A stretch of 64,000 nucleotides of DNA from Phytopseudomonas flavescens (GCF_900100535.1 NZ_FNDG01000002.1:248001-312000); one strand, 5' to 3'. Positions 1-8,452 are shown, numbered from the stretch's first letter. Made by a program: numbers and translations. The notes: a model not told the origin generated them from the sequence alone.

Positions 1-2
1 GG

Positions 3-98
3 GACAACCGCGCGCTGATCCACCTGGCGACCGGCTGCCCGAGCCACCTGCGCCGGCGCATGCACCGCACGACCATTCAGGGTGACGTGCCTTTCTAA
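3..98 (+). CDS. TauD-family dioxygenase, C-terminal fragment (cut by window start)
   Basis: Only the last 31 codons are in the window, reading in frame to a TAA at 96-98. The residues run from DNRALIHLATG through an RRMHRTT segment to a GDVPF end, which is the C-terminal pattern of TauD/TfdA-type Fe(II)/2-oxoglutarate dioxygenases: a WDNR-like motif, then the Arg that binds 2-oxoglutarate in an H-R-T-T context. These enzymes oxidise sulfonates or alkyl sulfates to release sulfite or sulfate. The NitT/TauT-type ABC genes directly downstream fit a sulfur-scavenging operon. The substrate cannot be told from this piece. Confidence 0.7.
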   Translation, partial: DNRALIHLATGCPSHLRRRMHRTTIQGDVPF

Positions 99-151
99 GC
101 GCCTCACCCCGCTGTAACCCCACTTCTGCACGTTCTGACTGGAGCCTCTAT

Positions 152-1195
152 ATGTCGGCAGGTAAGCGCTTTCCCTCTGTTCCCCGTTTCGGCCGTCTGG
201 CCGGTGGCATCGCCCTGAGTCTGAGCCTGCTGGCAGGTGGCGTGGCCGCTCCGCAGGTCGCCCATGCCGAGGGCCAGATCCGCATCGCCGAGCAGTTCGG
301 CATCGTCTACCTGCTGCTCAACGTGGTGCGTGACCAGCAGCTGATCGAGAAGCACGGCAAGGCCGAAGGTCTGGACATCGAGGTCGACTGGCAGCAGCTG
401 TCCGGTGGTTCGGCGGTCAACGACGCCCTGCTGTCCGGCGCCGTCGACATCGCCGGCGCCGGTATCGGCCCGCTGCTGACCGTATGGGACCGTACCCATG
501 GCCGGCAGAACGTCAAGGGCGTGGCGTCGCTGGGCAACTTTCCCTATTACCTGGTGAGCAACAACCCCAAGGTCAAGACCATCGCCGACTTCACCGAGAA
601 GGATCGTATCGCCGTGCCGGCCGTGGGCGTGTCGGTGCAGTCGCGCTTCCTGCAGTATGCCGCCGCCAAACAATGGGGCGATGACCAGTACAACCGCCTG
701 GACAAGTACACCGTGGCCCTGCCGCACCCCGATGCCACCGCTTCGCTGAAGGCCGGTGGCACCGAGCTGACCGGGCACTTCTCCAACCCGCCGTTCCAGA
801 ACCAGGCGCTGGAGAACCCCAACGTGCACGTGGTGCTCGACACCTACAAGCTGCTCGGCCCGAACTCCCCCACCGCGCTGTACGCCACCGAGAAATTCCG
901 CACCGACAACCCCAAGACCTACAAGGCTTTCGTCGGCGCACTGGCCGAAGCGGCCGAATTCGCCGAGAAGGACAAGGGCGCCGCGGCGGACACCTACATC
1001 CGCGTCACCGGTGCCAAGATCAGCCGCGAGGAGCTGCTGAAAATCATCGACAACGACGACTTCCAGTTCACCGTGACCCCCACCAACACCTATCCGCTGG
1101 CCGATTTCCTCTACCGTGTCGGCGCCATCAAGAACAAACCGGCCTCCTGGCAGGATTATTTCTTCGAAGATCCCGCCATCGGCCAGGGAAGCTGA
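152..1195 (+). CDS. ABC transporter substrate-binding protein, NitT/TauT (sulfonate/taurine) family
   Basis: A 347-residue periplasmic binding protein. Residues 1-39 form a signal peptide with Arg/Lys, a hydrophobic stretch and an AHA cleavage site. The mature protein has the fold of SsuA/TauA-type proteins, with a conserved VWDRTHGRQNV segment in the first lobe. A GGAG ribosome site precedes the ATG. It heads a run with an ATPase and a permease, with 5 bp to the ATPase gene. A paralogue lies at 3076-4101, beyond the permease. Together with the TauD-like tail upstream it probably delivers an organosulfur compound to the transporter. The ligand is unknown. Confidence 0.87.
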   Translation: MSAGKRFPSVPRFGRLAGGIALSLSLLAGGVAAPQVAHAEGQIRIAEQFGIVYLLLNVVRDQQLIEKHGKAEGLDIEVDWQQLSGGSAVNDALLSGAVDIAGAGIGPLLTVWDRTHGRQNVKGVASLGNFPYYLVSNNPKVKTIADFTEKDRIAVPAVGVSVQSRFLQYAAAKQWGDDQYNRLDKYTVALPHPDATASLKAGGTELTGHFSNPPFQNQALENPNVHVVLDTYKLLGPNSPTALYATEKFRTDNPKTYKAFVGALAEAAEFAEKDKGAAADTYIRVTGAKISREELLKIIDNDDFQFTVTPTNTYPLADFLYRVGAIKNKPASWQDYFFEDPAIGQGS

Positions 1196-1200
1196 ACGCC

Positions 1201-2064
1201 ATGAATGCCCCACTGCAAGGCCACGCGGCCAGCACGCCACAGGCTGGCGTCTTCGACACCCTGCTGCAGGTCGACCAGGTCAGCCTCGAATACCGCACCC
1301 CGCAGCGCGTGGTGCGCGCCACCCACGAAGTCAGCTTCGAGGTGGACCGCGCCGATCGTTTCGTACTGCTCGGCCCCTCGGGCTGCGGCAAGTCCACCCT
1401 GCTCAAGGCGGTAGCCGGGTTCATCGAACCGGTCGGCGGCAGCATCCGTCTCGACGGTGCCCAGGTGCGCGAACCTGGCCCGGACCGCATCGTGGTGTTC
1501 CAGGAATTCGACCAGTTGCCGCCCTGGAAGACGGTTAAGCAGAACGTGATGTTCCCGCTGCTGGCCTCGCGCACCCTGGGCCGCAAGGACGCAGAAGAAC
1601 GCGCCCTGCATTACCTGGAAAAGGTCGGCCTGGCGGCGTTCGCCGATGCCTATCCGCACACCCTGTCCGGCGGCATGAAGGCCCGTGTGGCCATCGCCCG
1701 CGCCCTGGCCATGCAGCCGAAGATCCTGCTGATGGACGAGCCCTTCGCCGCCCTCGATGCGCTGACCCGTCGCAAGATGCAGGAGGAGTTGCTGGAACTC
1801 TGGGAGGAGGTGCGCTTCACCCTGCTGTTCGTCACCCACTCCATCGAGGAGGCATTGGTCGTCGGCAATCGCATCCTGCTGCTGTCACCCCACCCGGGGC
1901 GCGTGCGTGCGGAAATCAACAGCCATCAGTTCGACCTGCACAGCTTAGGCGGCGTGGCCTTCCAGCAGACCGCGCAACGCATCCATCGCCTGCTGTTCGA
2001 CGAGGAGGTCGACAACGGCCAAGGCGTCGAGTTGGGCTTCCACGATATCCGCATCGCCTACTGA
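1201..2064 (+). CDS. ABC transporter ATP-binding protein, NitT/TauT (TauB/SsuB-like)
   Basis: A 287-residue cytoplasmic ATPase that powers the importer. Walker A is GPSGCGKST at residues 58-66, the Q-loop lies in VVFQEFDQLPPWK (about 98-110), the signature LSGGM is at 155-159, Walker B ILLMDEP at 175-181, and the switch His is in FVTHSIEEA. After the signature the sequence is KARVAIARALA rather than the more usual RQRV, a mild divergence. The gene lies between a binding-protein gene and a permease gene with short spacers, so all three are probably one transcript. Confidence 0.9.
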   Translation: MNAPLQGHAASTPQAGVFDTLLQVDQVSLEYRTPQRVVRATHEVSFEVDRADRFVLLGPSGCGKSTLLKAVAGFIEPVGGSIRLDGAQVREPGPDRIVVFQEFDQLPPWKTVKQNVMFPLLASRTLGRKDAEERALHYLEKVGLAAFADAYPHTLSGGMKARVAIARALAMQPKILLMDEPFAALDALTRRKMQEELLELWEEVRFTLLFVTHSIEEALVVGNRILLLSPHPGRVRAEINSHQFDLHSLGGVAFQQTAQRIHRLLFDEEVDNGQGVELGFHDIRIAY

Positions 2065-2077
2065 GGAGCGTTCAACC

Positions 2078-2944
2078 ATGAATCTTTCCCCCGCACGGCG
2101 TGAGGAATACGAAATCCCCCTGCAACCGTTGCCTGGCCTCAAGGTAGAGCGCGAGCTGTCTCTGGGGCAGCGTCTCTGGCAACAGGGATGGCTACGCAAG
2201 TCGGTGATCCTGCTCGGCCTGGCGCTGATCTGGGAACTCGCGGCCCGCTACCAGGGCAATGACCTGCTGCTGCCCAGCTTCCTGCAGACCGCCCGCGCCT
2301 TCATCGAGGGCGTGGGCACCGGCGAGCTGGTGGAGAAGACCGCCATTTCCCTGTCGGTGCTGGTCAAGGGGTACCTGGTCGGCATCGGCATGGCTTTCCT
2401 GCTCACCACCCTGGCGGTGTCGACGCAGCTGGGCCGAGATCTGCTTTCCACCCTGACCTCGATGTTCAACCCGCTGCCCGCCATCGCGCTGCTGCCGCTG
2501 GCGCTGCTGTGGTTCGGCCTGGGCGAGAACAGCCTGATCTTCGTGCTGGTGCACTCGGTGCTGTGGGCGTTGGCGCTGAACACCTACGCGGGCTTTCTCG
2601 GCGTTTCCGAGACCCAGCGCATGGCCGGGCGCAACTATGGCCTCAAGGGCCTGCGCTTCGTGCTGTTCATTCTGGTGCCCGCTGCGTTGCCTTCGATCCT
2701 TGCCGGCCTGAAGATCGGCTGGGCCTTCGCCTGGCGCACGCTGATCGCCGCCGAACTGGTGTTCGGCGCCTCCAGCGGCAAGGGCGGCCTGGGCTGGTAC
2801 ATCTTCCAGAACCGCAACGAGTTGTACACCGACAAGGTGTTTGCCGGCCTGGCGGCGGTGATCCTGATCGGCCTGCTGGTGGAGAACCTGGTGTTCGCCA
2901 CGCTGGAACGCGTCACCGTGAAGCGCTGGGGCATGCAGCGCTAG
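2078..2944 (+). CDS. ABC transporter permease, NitT/TauT (TauC/SsuC-like)
   Basis: A 288-residue inner-membrane permease with a basic cytoplasmic N-terminus and about six hydrophobic segments. The coupling region around residues 188-215 (NYGLKGLRFVLFILVPAALP) matches the EAA loop of this family, which contacts the ATPase. A GAGGAG-type ribosome site lies 13 bp after the ATPase stop. It completes the transporter begun at 152. It is followed by a palindromic intergenic repeat (2948-3027) and then by the second binding-protein gene. Confidence 0.9.
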   Translation: MNLSPARREEYEIPLQPLPGLKVERELSLGQRLWQQGWLRKSVILLGLALIWELAARYQGNDLLLPSFLQTARAFIEGVGTGELVEKTAISLSVLVKGYLVGIGMAFLLTTLAVSTQLGRDLLSTLTSMFNPLPAIALLPLALLWFGLGENSLIFVLVHSVLWALALNTYAGFLGVSETQRMAGRNYGLKGLRFVLFILVPAALPSILAGLKIGWAFAWRTLIAAELVFGASSGKGGLGWYIFQNRNELYTDKVFAGLAAVILIGLLVENLVFATLERVTVKRWGMQR

Positions 2945-2947
2945 GGC

Positions 2948-3027
2948 CGTAGGGTGGATCGGGCGCGTAGCCGACGTTTTTCTCATCCACCGGATCGGTG
3001 GATCGGTGAAGCGCGATCCACCCTACG
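2948..3027. repeat. Palindromic intergenic repeat (CGTAGGGTGGATC type)
   Basis: The left arm CGTAGGGTGGATC (2948-2960) is repeated inverted as GATCCACCCTACG at 3015-3027, with internal ATCCACC/GGTGGAT pairs in between. This is the dyad intergenic repeat widespread in pseudomonads. A related shorter hairpin lies at 33053-33078. It may act as a transcript-stabilising hairpin between the permease and the second binding-protein gene. Confidence 0.7.
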
Positions 3028-3075
3028 AAACTGCGCTCGATCCGAACTACCGATAATCGACAACGAGAACAATCG

Positions 3076-4101
3076 ATGACCAACACCTTCAAACTTGGCC
3101 GGCTGGCCACTGCACTAGCCGCCCTGGGCCTGTTCGGCGCCCTGGCGGCCCCGCTGGTCGCTCATGCCGAAGGCAAGATCAGCATCGCCCAGCAGTTCGG
3201 CATCGGCTACCTGGTGCTGCACGTGGTCAAGGATCAGCAATTGATCGAGAAACACGCCAAGGCCCAGGGCCTGGACAAGATCGATGTGGAGTGGCGGACC
3301 ATCTCCGGCGCCACGGCGATGAACGAAGCACTGCTCGCCGGCGCCATCGACGTGGTCTCGGCCGGCGTACCGCCGATGCTCACCGTGTGGGACCGCACTC
3401 ATGGCCGGCAGAACGTCAAGGCCGTGGCGGCCCTGGGTTCCATGCCCAACTACCTGCTGAGCAATCGCCCAGAGGTCAAGACCCTGAATGATCTCAGCGA
3501 CAAGGACCGCATCGCCGTACCTGCCGCCGGTGTGGGCTTCCAGTCACGCACTCTGCAGCTGGAGACCGCCAAGCTGTACGGTAATGCCGACTTCCAGCGT
3601 TTCGACAAGATCTCCGTGAGCCTGCCGCACCCGGACGCTACCGTAGCGCTGACCAAGGGTGGCTCGGAAATCACCGCGCATTTCTCCAGCCCGCCATTCC
3701 AGTACCAGGCGCTGGAAAACCCGGACGTGCACAAGCTGATCAGCTCCTACGACATCCTTGGCGGACAAGCCACCTTCAACGTGCTGTACGCCACCGAGAA
3801 ATTCCACGACGAGAACCCGAAGACCTACAAGGCCTTTTACGACGCGCTGGTCGAGGCTTCGCAGATCATCAAGGCCGACAAGGCCGCAGCGGCCGAGACC
3901 TACATCAAGGTGGAGAACTCCAAGCTGCCGCTGGCATTCGTGCAGAAGATCGTCACCGACCCGGAGATCGATTTCACCGTGTCGCCGGAGCGCACTTTCA
4001 TCTACGCCGAGAAGCTGCATGAACTGGGCGTGCTGAAGAACAAGGCGGCGTCCTGGAAGGATTACTTCTTCAAAGAAGCCTACGCCAATCCGGGTAGCTG
4101 A
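3076..4101 (+). CDS. ABC transporter substrate-binding protein, NitT/TauT family (paralogue of 152-1195)
   Basis: A 341-residue periplasmic binding protein with a signal peptide ending in AHA at about residue 31. Over its length it is closely similar to the protein at 152-1195: both have the DQQLIEKH segment, VWDRTHGRQNVK, the SLPHPDA/ALPHPDA region and a YATEKF motif. The two genes flank one ATPase and one permease, so this one may supply a second ligand specificity to the same membrane complex. It has no transporter genes of its own downstream: a MITE-like element follows. Confidence 0.87.
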   Translation: MTNTFKLGRLATALAALGLFGALAAPLVAHAEGKISIAQQFGIGYLVLHVVKDQQLIEKHAKAQGLDKIDVEWRTISGATAMNEALLAGAIDVVSAGVPPMLTVWDRTHGRQNVKAVAALGSMPNYLLSNRPEVKTLNDLSDKDRIAVPAAGVGFQSRTLQLETAKLYGNADFQRFDKISVSLPHPDATVALTKGGSEITAHFSSPPFQYQALENPDVHKLISSYDILGGQATFNVLYATEKFHDENPKTYKAFYDALVEASQIIKADKAAAAETYIKVENSKLPLAFVQKIVTDPEIDFTVSPERTFIYAEKLHELGVLKNKAASWKDYFFKEAYANPGS

Positions 4102-4122
4102 TAGCGGTGATCAGAAACTGGG

Positions 4123-4334
4123 GGGCCGTTGAAAAACGTCAGCGAGGCAGCCAGCGCAAGGCAAAAACAGGCGAAACGTAGCGTAGCGGAGTAACAGCCG
4201 AAGGCTGGCCCGCAGGGCGAACGTAGTGAGTAAAAAGCGGAGTGTACGAGTAGTACATGAGCATTTTGATTGGACTCGGATACGAGACTGTTTTTAACGC
4301 CGCGATGGCAACGCAGATAGTTTTTCAACAGCCC
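4123..4334. mobile_element. MITE-like element with 15-bp terminal inverted repeats
   Basis: A 212-bp noncoding element. The ends are GGGCCGTTGAAAAAC (4123-4137) and its complement GTTTTTCAACAGCCC (4320-4334), 14 of 15 matching. Inside are a second pair of complementary arms (AAAAACAG near 4165, CTGTTTTTAACG near 4289-4300) and a central palindrome TGTAC-N5-GTACA (4243-4257) in the context AAGCGGAG...ATGAGCATT. The same nested layout occurs at 60884-61030 with different end sequences. No transposase is present. It fills most of the 376-bp gap between the binding protein and the amino-acid permease genes. Confidence 0.65.
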
Positions 4335-4477
4335 GCTAGCGCGGGTGATCTCCGCGCGCAATTAGCCCTGCACTGCTGCGCACAACGCGGCAGTCTACTG
4401 TTGGTGTCGATGATGCGTTCTTTCGTGGTAACCGGCCTGCAGGTGCAGGCCCCCTGGTATGACGGCGGTGCGCAGCC

Positions 4478-5143
4478 ATGAGCTTCGACTGGCCATTCGT
4501 GTTATCGACGCTGCCGGCCTTTTTGGAAGCCGTTGGCGTCACCCTGCAGGTCGGTGCCATCGCCATCGCCTGTTCCTTGCTGGTGGCGCTGATCAACTCG
4601 GCGATCCTGGTCTGGCGCGTGGCTTTGCTGCGCCCCCTGGTCGGCCTGTACGTCGAAGTGGCGCGCAATACGCCGTTGCTTATCCAGCTGTTCTTAATCT
4701 ATTTCGCCTTGCCGGTCATCGGCATTCGGTTGTCCGGTTTCGCGGCGGCGATCATCGCCATGACCTTTCTCGGCGGCGCCTACCTGACCGAGGTGCTGCG
4801 CGCTGGCGTGGAAGCGGTGCCCAGGGCGCAGATCGAATCGGGGCTGTCCATCGGCCTGTCGCGCTGGCAGCTGCTGCGCCACGTGATCCTGCCCCAGGCC
4901 GGTCTGCTCAGCCTGCCGGCGCTGTTCGCCAATTTCATCTTCCTGCTCAAGGAAACCACCGTGGTATCGGCGGTGGCAGTGCCGGAGATTCTCTACACCA
5001 CCAAGAGCTACATAGCCCTGTACTACAAGACCTACGAGATGCTCGCGGTGATGACCGCCCTGTGCGTGCTGCTGTTCCTGCCGCTGTCGCTGCTGTTGGG
5101 TGTACTGGAAAGGAGGCTGCAACATGGCCAGTTCGGGTCTTGA
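4478..5143 (+). CDS. Polar amino-acid ABC transporter permease (HisM/GltJ family), first subunit
   Basis: A 221-residue inner-membrane protein with about five hydrophobic segments. It carries the family signatures RNTPLLIQLF (about residues 60-69) and, in the coupling loop, the SGLSIGLSRWQLLRHVILPQA segment. Such permeases work in pairs, and the second is the next gene, whose start lies inside the 3' end of this one. The operon continues with an ATPase and a lipoprotein binding protein, a complete importer. The amino acid carried is unknown. The sulfur-related surroundings make cystine possible, but this is only context. Confidence 0.87.
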   Translation: MSFDWPFVLSTLPAFLEAVGVTLQVGAIAIACSLLVALINSAILVWRVALLRPLVGLYVEVARNTPLLIQLFLIYFALPVIGIRLSGFAAAIIAMTFLGGAYLTEVLRAGVEAVPRAQIESGLSIGLSRWQLLRHVILPQAGLLSLPALFANFIFLLKETTVVSAVAVPEILYTTKSYIALYYKTYEMLAVMTALCVLLFLPLSLLLGVLERRLQHGQFGS

Positions 5144-5783
5144 ATTACTCTGGGTGTCGGCGCCACAACTGGCCCGCGGCGCCTGGGAAACCCTGAGCAT
5201 TTCGACGTCCGCCATCGCCTTCAGTACCGCCGGCGGGGTGCTCTACGGGGTGCTGCGCAGCCTGGGTTCCGCCTGGGTCGACGGCGTACTGCGGGTCTAC
5301 CTGGAACTGTTCCGGGCGATTCCCGTGCTGGTCTGGTTGTACCTGATGTTCTTCGGCCTGCCGATCTTTGTTGGTGTCAGCGTGCCGAGCTTCTGGTGCG
5401 CGGTGCTGGTGCTGTCCCTGTGGGGCGCCAGCGAGGTGGGCGAAGTGGTGCGCGGCGGTTTGCGATCGCTACCCCGTGGCCAGCGTGAAGCGGGCCTGGC
5501 GATCGGCTTGAATACCTGGCAGCTGTACGGTGAGGTGCTGCTGCCCCAGGCGCTGAAGCGCATCACGCCGCCGACCATCAACGTCTACACGCGGCTGATC
5601 AAGACCAGCTCGCTGGCGGTGCTGATCGGCGTGGTGGATGTGATCAAGGTGGGCCAGCAGATCATCGAACGCACCTACGAGTCGGTGCTGATCTACGGCT
5701 TTCTGTTCCTGTTCTTCTTTGTGCTCTGTTATCCGCTGTCCGCCGCTTCGCGTGTGCTGGAACGGCGCTGGAGTCATGCATGA
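5124..5783 (+). CDS. Polar amino-acid ABC transporter permease (HisM/GltK family), second subunit
   Basis: A 219-residue membrane permease. ATG 5124 was chosen because an AAGGAGG ribosome site lies 7 bp before it; an in-frame GTG at 5100 has no such site. The gene overlaps the first permease by 20 bp, which suggests translational coupling. The signatures [15 protein letters not shown] and the coupling loop [20 protein letters not shown] identify the family. Its stop overlaps the ATG of the ATPase gene by 4 bp. Confidence 0.87.
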   Translation: MASSGLELLWVSAPQLARGAWETLSISTSAIAFSTAGGVLYGVLRSLGSAWVDGVLRVYLELFRAIPVLVWLYLMFFGLPIFVGVSVPSFWCAVLVLSLWGASEVGEVVRGGLRSLPRGQREAGLAIGLNTWQLYGEVLLPQALKRITPPTINVYTRLIKTSSLAVLIGVVDVIKVGQQIIERTYESVLIYGFLFLFFFVLCYPLSAASRVLERRWSHA

Positions 5784-6541
5784 CCGCGTTGATCGAACTC
5801 TCTTCATTCAGTAAAAGCTTCGGCGCCACACCCGTGCTGCGTGCCGTCGACCTGCGCGTCGAGCGCGGCGAGGTGGTGGTGATCCTCGGCCCCAGCGGCT
5901 GCGGCAAGAGCACCTTGCTGCGCTGCCTCAATGGCCTCGAGCAAGGGCAGGGCGGCAGCCTGCGTTTCGCCGGCCGCGAGTTGGGCGGCAAGACCGACTG
6001 GCGTGCCGTGCGCCAGGAAATCGGCATGGTGTTCCAGAGCTACCACCTGTTCCCCAACAAGACGGTGCTGGAGAACGTCCTGCTCGGCCCGCTCAAGGTG
6101 CAGAAGCGCCCCTTCGTCGAAGCCCTCGAGCAGGCCGAGCGTCTGCTCGAGCGGGTCGGCCTGCTGGACAAGCGCAATGCCTATCCCCGCGAGCTGTCGG
6201 GTGGGCAGCAGCAGCGTATCGCCATCGTCCGCGCGCTATGCATGAACCCCCAGGTGATGCTGTTCGACGAGGTGACCGCAGCCCTCGACCCGGAGATGGT
6301 CAAGGAAGTGCTGGAAGTCATCCTGGGCCTCGCCGAAGGCGGCATGACCATGCTCATCGTCACCCATGAAATGGCCTTCGCCCGGGCGGTGGCCGACCGA
6401 ATCCTGTTCATGGACGGCGGCGTGATCGCCGAACAGAACGACCCCGAGACTTTTTTCAGCAACCCGCGAACCGCACGCGCGCAGCAGTTTCTGGAGAAGT
6501 TCTCCTACGTGGAAAACATGCCCAAAAGGAAAGCGCAATGA
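5780..6541 (+). CDS. Polar amino-acid ABC transporter ATP-binding protein
   Basis: A 253-residue ATPase of the GlnQ/HisP type. Walker A is GPSGCGKST at about residues 34-42, the Q-loop lies in [11 protein letters not shown], the signature is LSGGQQQR, Walker B is [13 protein letters not shown], and the switch His is in [12 protein letters not shown]. Walker B reads DEVT where DEPT is usual, a small substitution beside the catalytic Glu and probably tolerated. It overlaps the permease gene before it and the lipoprotein gene after it by 4 bp each, so the four genes form one tight operon. Confidence 0.9.
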   Translation: MTALIELSSFSKSFGATPVLRAVDLRVERGEVVVILGPSGCGKSTLLRCLNGLEQGQGGSLRFAGRELGGKTDWRAVRQEIGMVFQSYHLFPNKTVLENVLLGPLKVQKRPFVEALEQAERLLERVGLLDKRNAYPRELSGGQQQRIAIVRALCMNPQVMLFDEVTAALDPEMVKEVLEVILGLAEGGMTMLIVTHEMAFARAVADRILFMDGGVIAEQNDPETFFSNPRTARAQQFLEKFSYVENMPKRKAQ

Positions 6542-7437
6542 CCTTCAAATCTGCCCTGGTATTCCCCTTGCTCGCCGCCAGCCTGCTGATCGGCTGCGGT
6601 CCGTCCGATGAACCCAAGCAGGCCGCTGCCCAGCCTGCCGCCCCGACGCCACCCGCTGCCGAAGCTGCACCGAGCGACAGCTACCTGGAGAAGATCAAGG
6701 CCCGCGACAAGCTGATCGTCGGCGTCTTCAGCGACAAGCCGCCGTTCGGTTTCGTCAACGAGCAGGGCGAGCACGTCGGCTTCGATACCGATATCGCCAA
6801 ACGCTTCGCCAAGGACCTGCTCGGCGACGAGAAGAAAGTCGAGTTCGTGGTGGTCGAGCCGGCCAGCCGCATTCCCTTCCTGCAGAGCGACAAGGTCGAC
6901 CTGATCCTCGCCAACATGACCGTCACCCCGGAGCGTGCCGAGGCGGTGGATTTCACCAACCCGAACCTGCGTGTCGCCGTACAGGCCCTGGTGGCCGATG
7001 GTAGCGAAGTGAAAAAACTCGATGATCTGGCCGACAAGACCACCATCGTCACCACCGGTACCACGGCCGATATCTGGCTGACCAAGAACCACCCGGAGTG
7101 GAAGCTGCTCAAGTTCGAGAAGAACTCCGAGTCGCTGCAGGCCCTGGCCAATGGCCGCGGCGATGCCTACGCCCAGGACAATCTGGTGCTGTTCAGCTGG
7201 GCCAAGCAGAATCCGGGCTATCGCGTTCTACCCGAAACCCTGGGGGATGAAGCGCCGATCGCACCGGCAGTTAAGAAGGGCAACTTCGAACTGCGCGACT
7301 GGGTGAACGACGAGCTGGCCAAGTTGGGAGAAGAGAAGTTCCTGCTCGCTCTGTATGACCAGTACGTGCGCCCGGAGCTGGCGGAAGGTACCGACCCGCA
7401 GGCGATCATCGTCGAAGGCGGCAAGTGGAAGGAGTGA
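6538..7437 (+). CDS. Amino-acid ABC transporter substrate-binding lipoprotein
   Basis: A 299-residue binding protein of the SBP_bac_3 family. It has a lipoprotein signal with lipobox LIGC (Cys20), followed by an Ala/Pro-rich linker to about residue 43, so it is probably membrane-anchored rather than free in the periplasm. The domain starts with the typical [16 protein letters not shown] and [11 protein letters not shown] segments; [18 protein letters not shown] marks the ligand-binding cleft. It is the last gene of the operon and a strong hairpin follows 25 bp after its stop. Confidence 0.88.
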   Translation: MTFKSALVFPLLAASLLIGCGPSDEPKQAAAQPAAPTPPAAEAAPSDSYLEKIKARDKLIVGVFSDKPPFGFVNEQGEHVGFDTDIAKRFAKDLLGDEKKVEFVVVEPASRIPFLQSDKVDLILANMTVTPERAEAVDFTNPNLRVAVQALVADGSEVKKLDDLADKTTIVTTGTTADIWLTKNHPEWKLLKFEKNSESLQALANGRGDAYAQDNLVLFSWAKQNPGYRVLPETLGDEAPIAPAVKKGNFELRDWVNDELAKLGEEKFLLALYDQYVRPELAEGTDPQAIIVEGGKWKE

Positions 7438-7462
7438 TTCGCTCCTGACTACAGCTGCAATT

Positions 7463-7500
7463 CAGCAAGGCCCGCCTGGGAAACCAGGCGGGCCTTGCTG
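7463..7500. terminator. Hairpin terminator after the amino-acid ABC operon
   Basis: A perfect 17-bp stem (CAGCAAGGCCCGCCTGG and its complement) with a GAAA tetraloop, 25 bp after the operon's last stop codon. No T-tract follows directly, so it may act mainly as an mRNA 3' end stabiliser. Confidence 0.75.
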
Positions 7501-7775
7501 CATTGGGGGCTCGTGAAGTTTGTCAGACGGTGGTCTGAGGCAGGCAATAGGCAAGGGTGTCGCCTTCAGGACGTTTTTTTGTGCTCAGGTTAGAACGATT
7601 ATTCACTTCGGTTATTTACTAAGCACTGAAAGATATATCCATAACGTCCATATCCTCTTCATGGCATCTACGCTGATCGCTTAAGCGCCGTTTCCGACGC
7701 TGTGGCACGTTACGGTGACGCAAATCGCTCGATTTTCCCCGTCAATACGCCCGTTTTGGCTGCGCTGCTGACAGC
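7501..7775. other. Intergenic stretch, AT-richer than its surroundings, no gene recognised
   Basis: About 275 bp between the operon terminator and the putative promoter of the methionine-rich gene. It includes an AT-rich segment around 7570-7660, clearly lower in GC than its neighbours. No open frame with a ribosome site and no convincing structured RNA was found. A regulatory site for the methionine-rich gene could lie here. Confidence 0.4.
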
Positions 7776-7803
7776 TTGCCTGGTGTGCTGAGCGGCCTAG
7801 AAT
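7776..7803 (+). promoter_or_regulatory. Putative sigma-70 promoter for the methionine-rich gene
   Basis: TTGCCT (7776-7781) and TAGAAT (7798-7803) with a 16-bp spacer, 52 bp before the ATG. Inferred from pattern only. No metal-sensor operator such as a CueR-type dyad was recognised. Confidence 0.4.
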
Positions 7804-7855
7804 CGCCTCCAACGAAACAGCTTCAAGACCTTTCCAGCCAATCAAGGAGTTCACC

Positions 7856-8356
7856 ATGATGAACGCAATGCAAATGCCGATGAATGCCAACATGCCGATG
7901 ATGATGGGCATGCCCATGATGATGGCGACCATGAGCTGCGACATGCAGGCCGACTGCATGAACTGCACCATGATGCCGGCTGCTGGCATGGACAAGGCGA
8001 TGTTCAAGAACAGCGCCGAAATGATGGCCATGATGATGGATTGCGCCATGCCGATGATGATGCACTGCGGCAACATGTCGATGATGTGCATGTCGCAGGA
8101 CGCCATGGCCAAGATGCCGATGAACATGATGATGATGCCTGCCATGGGTATGGGCATGCCGATGCCGTCCATGCAGTGCGCCATGGAATGCAGCATGAGC
8201 GCCGAAGGCATGATGATGTGCAAGATGATGCCGATGCCCGGTATGGACATGATGATGTTCAAGCGCTGCTGCGAACTGATGATGAAGATGATGGACTGCG
8301 GTATGCCGATGATGATGAGCTGCAATGGCATGCCGATGATGTGCTGCACCTGCTGA
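7856..8356 (+). CDS. Methionine/cysteine-rich small protein with two 42-residue repeats, function unknown
   Basis: This 166-residue protein has 68 Met (41%) and 16 Cys. It starts at ATGATG, 9 bp after an AAGGAG ribosome site. Two repeats, Cys37-Cys78 and Cys122-Cys163, align without gaps and are identical at 26 of 42 positions. Each contains P-x-x-G-M-D, M-F-K, an MMDC/MMMDC stretch, MPMMM-x-C and a final MMC. There is no recognisable signal peptide or lipobox, so a cytoplasmic location is the default reading. Met/Cys-dense chains are known to bind Cu(I) or scavenge oxidants, so metal storage or sacrificial oxidation is a reasonable inference but unproven. It is not one of the Cys-rich four-helix copper-storage families I recognise. 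It is a single gene with its own promoter-like sequence and terminator. Confidence 0.85.
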   Translation: MMNAMQMPMNANMPMMMGMPMMMATMSCDMQADCMNCTMMPAAGMDKAMFKNSAEMMAMMMDCAMPMMMHCGNMSMMCMSQDAMAKMPMNMMMMPAMGMGMPMPSMQCAMECSMSAEGMMMCKMMPMPGMDMMMFKRCCELMMKMMDCGMPMMMSCNGMPMMCCTC

Positions 8357-8379
8357 TTCGACAGCAGTAGACAGTGGCA

Positions 8380-8402
8380 AAAAATCGCCAGGAGCGATTT
8401 TT
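8380..8402 (+). terminator. Hairpin terminator after the methionine-rich gene
   Basis: AAAAATCGC (8380-8388) pairs with GCGATTTTT (8394-8402) across a 5-base loop, 24 bp after the stop. The T-run is part of the 3' arm. Confidence 0.65.
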
Positions 8403-8452
8403 GACGTCGCTTGCGACGGCCCCTAGGGTGACCGCCAGGGATGGCAGGCCAC

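Noticed and set aside
7823..8380. A 185-codon His-rich open frame on the minus strand opposite the methionine-rich gene
   Set aside because: It is the complement of ATG repeats (CAT = His), with no ribosome site, and is explained entirely by the plus-strand gene.
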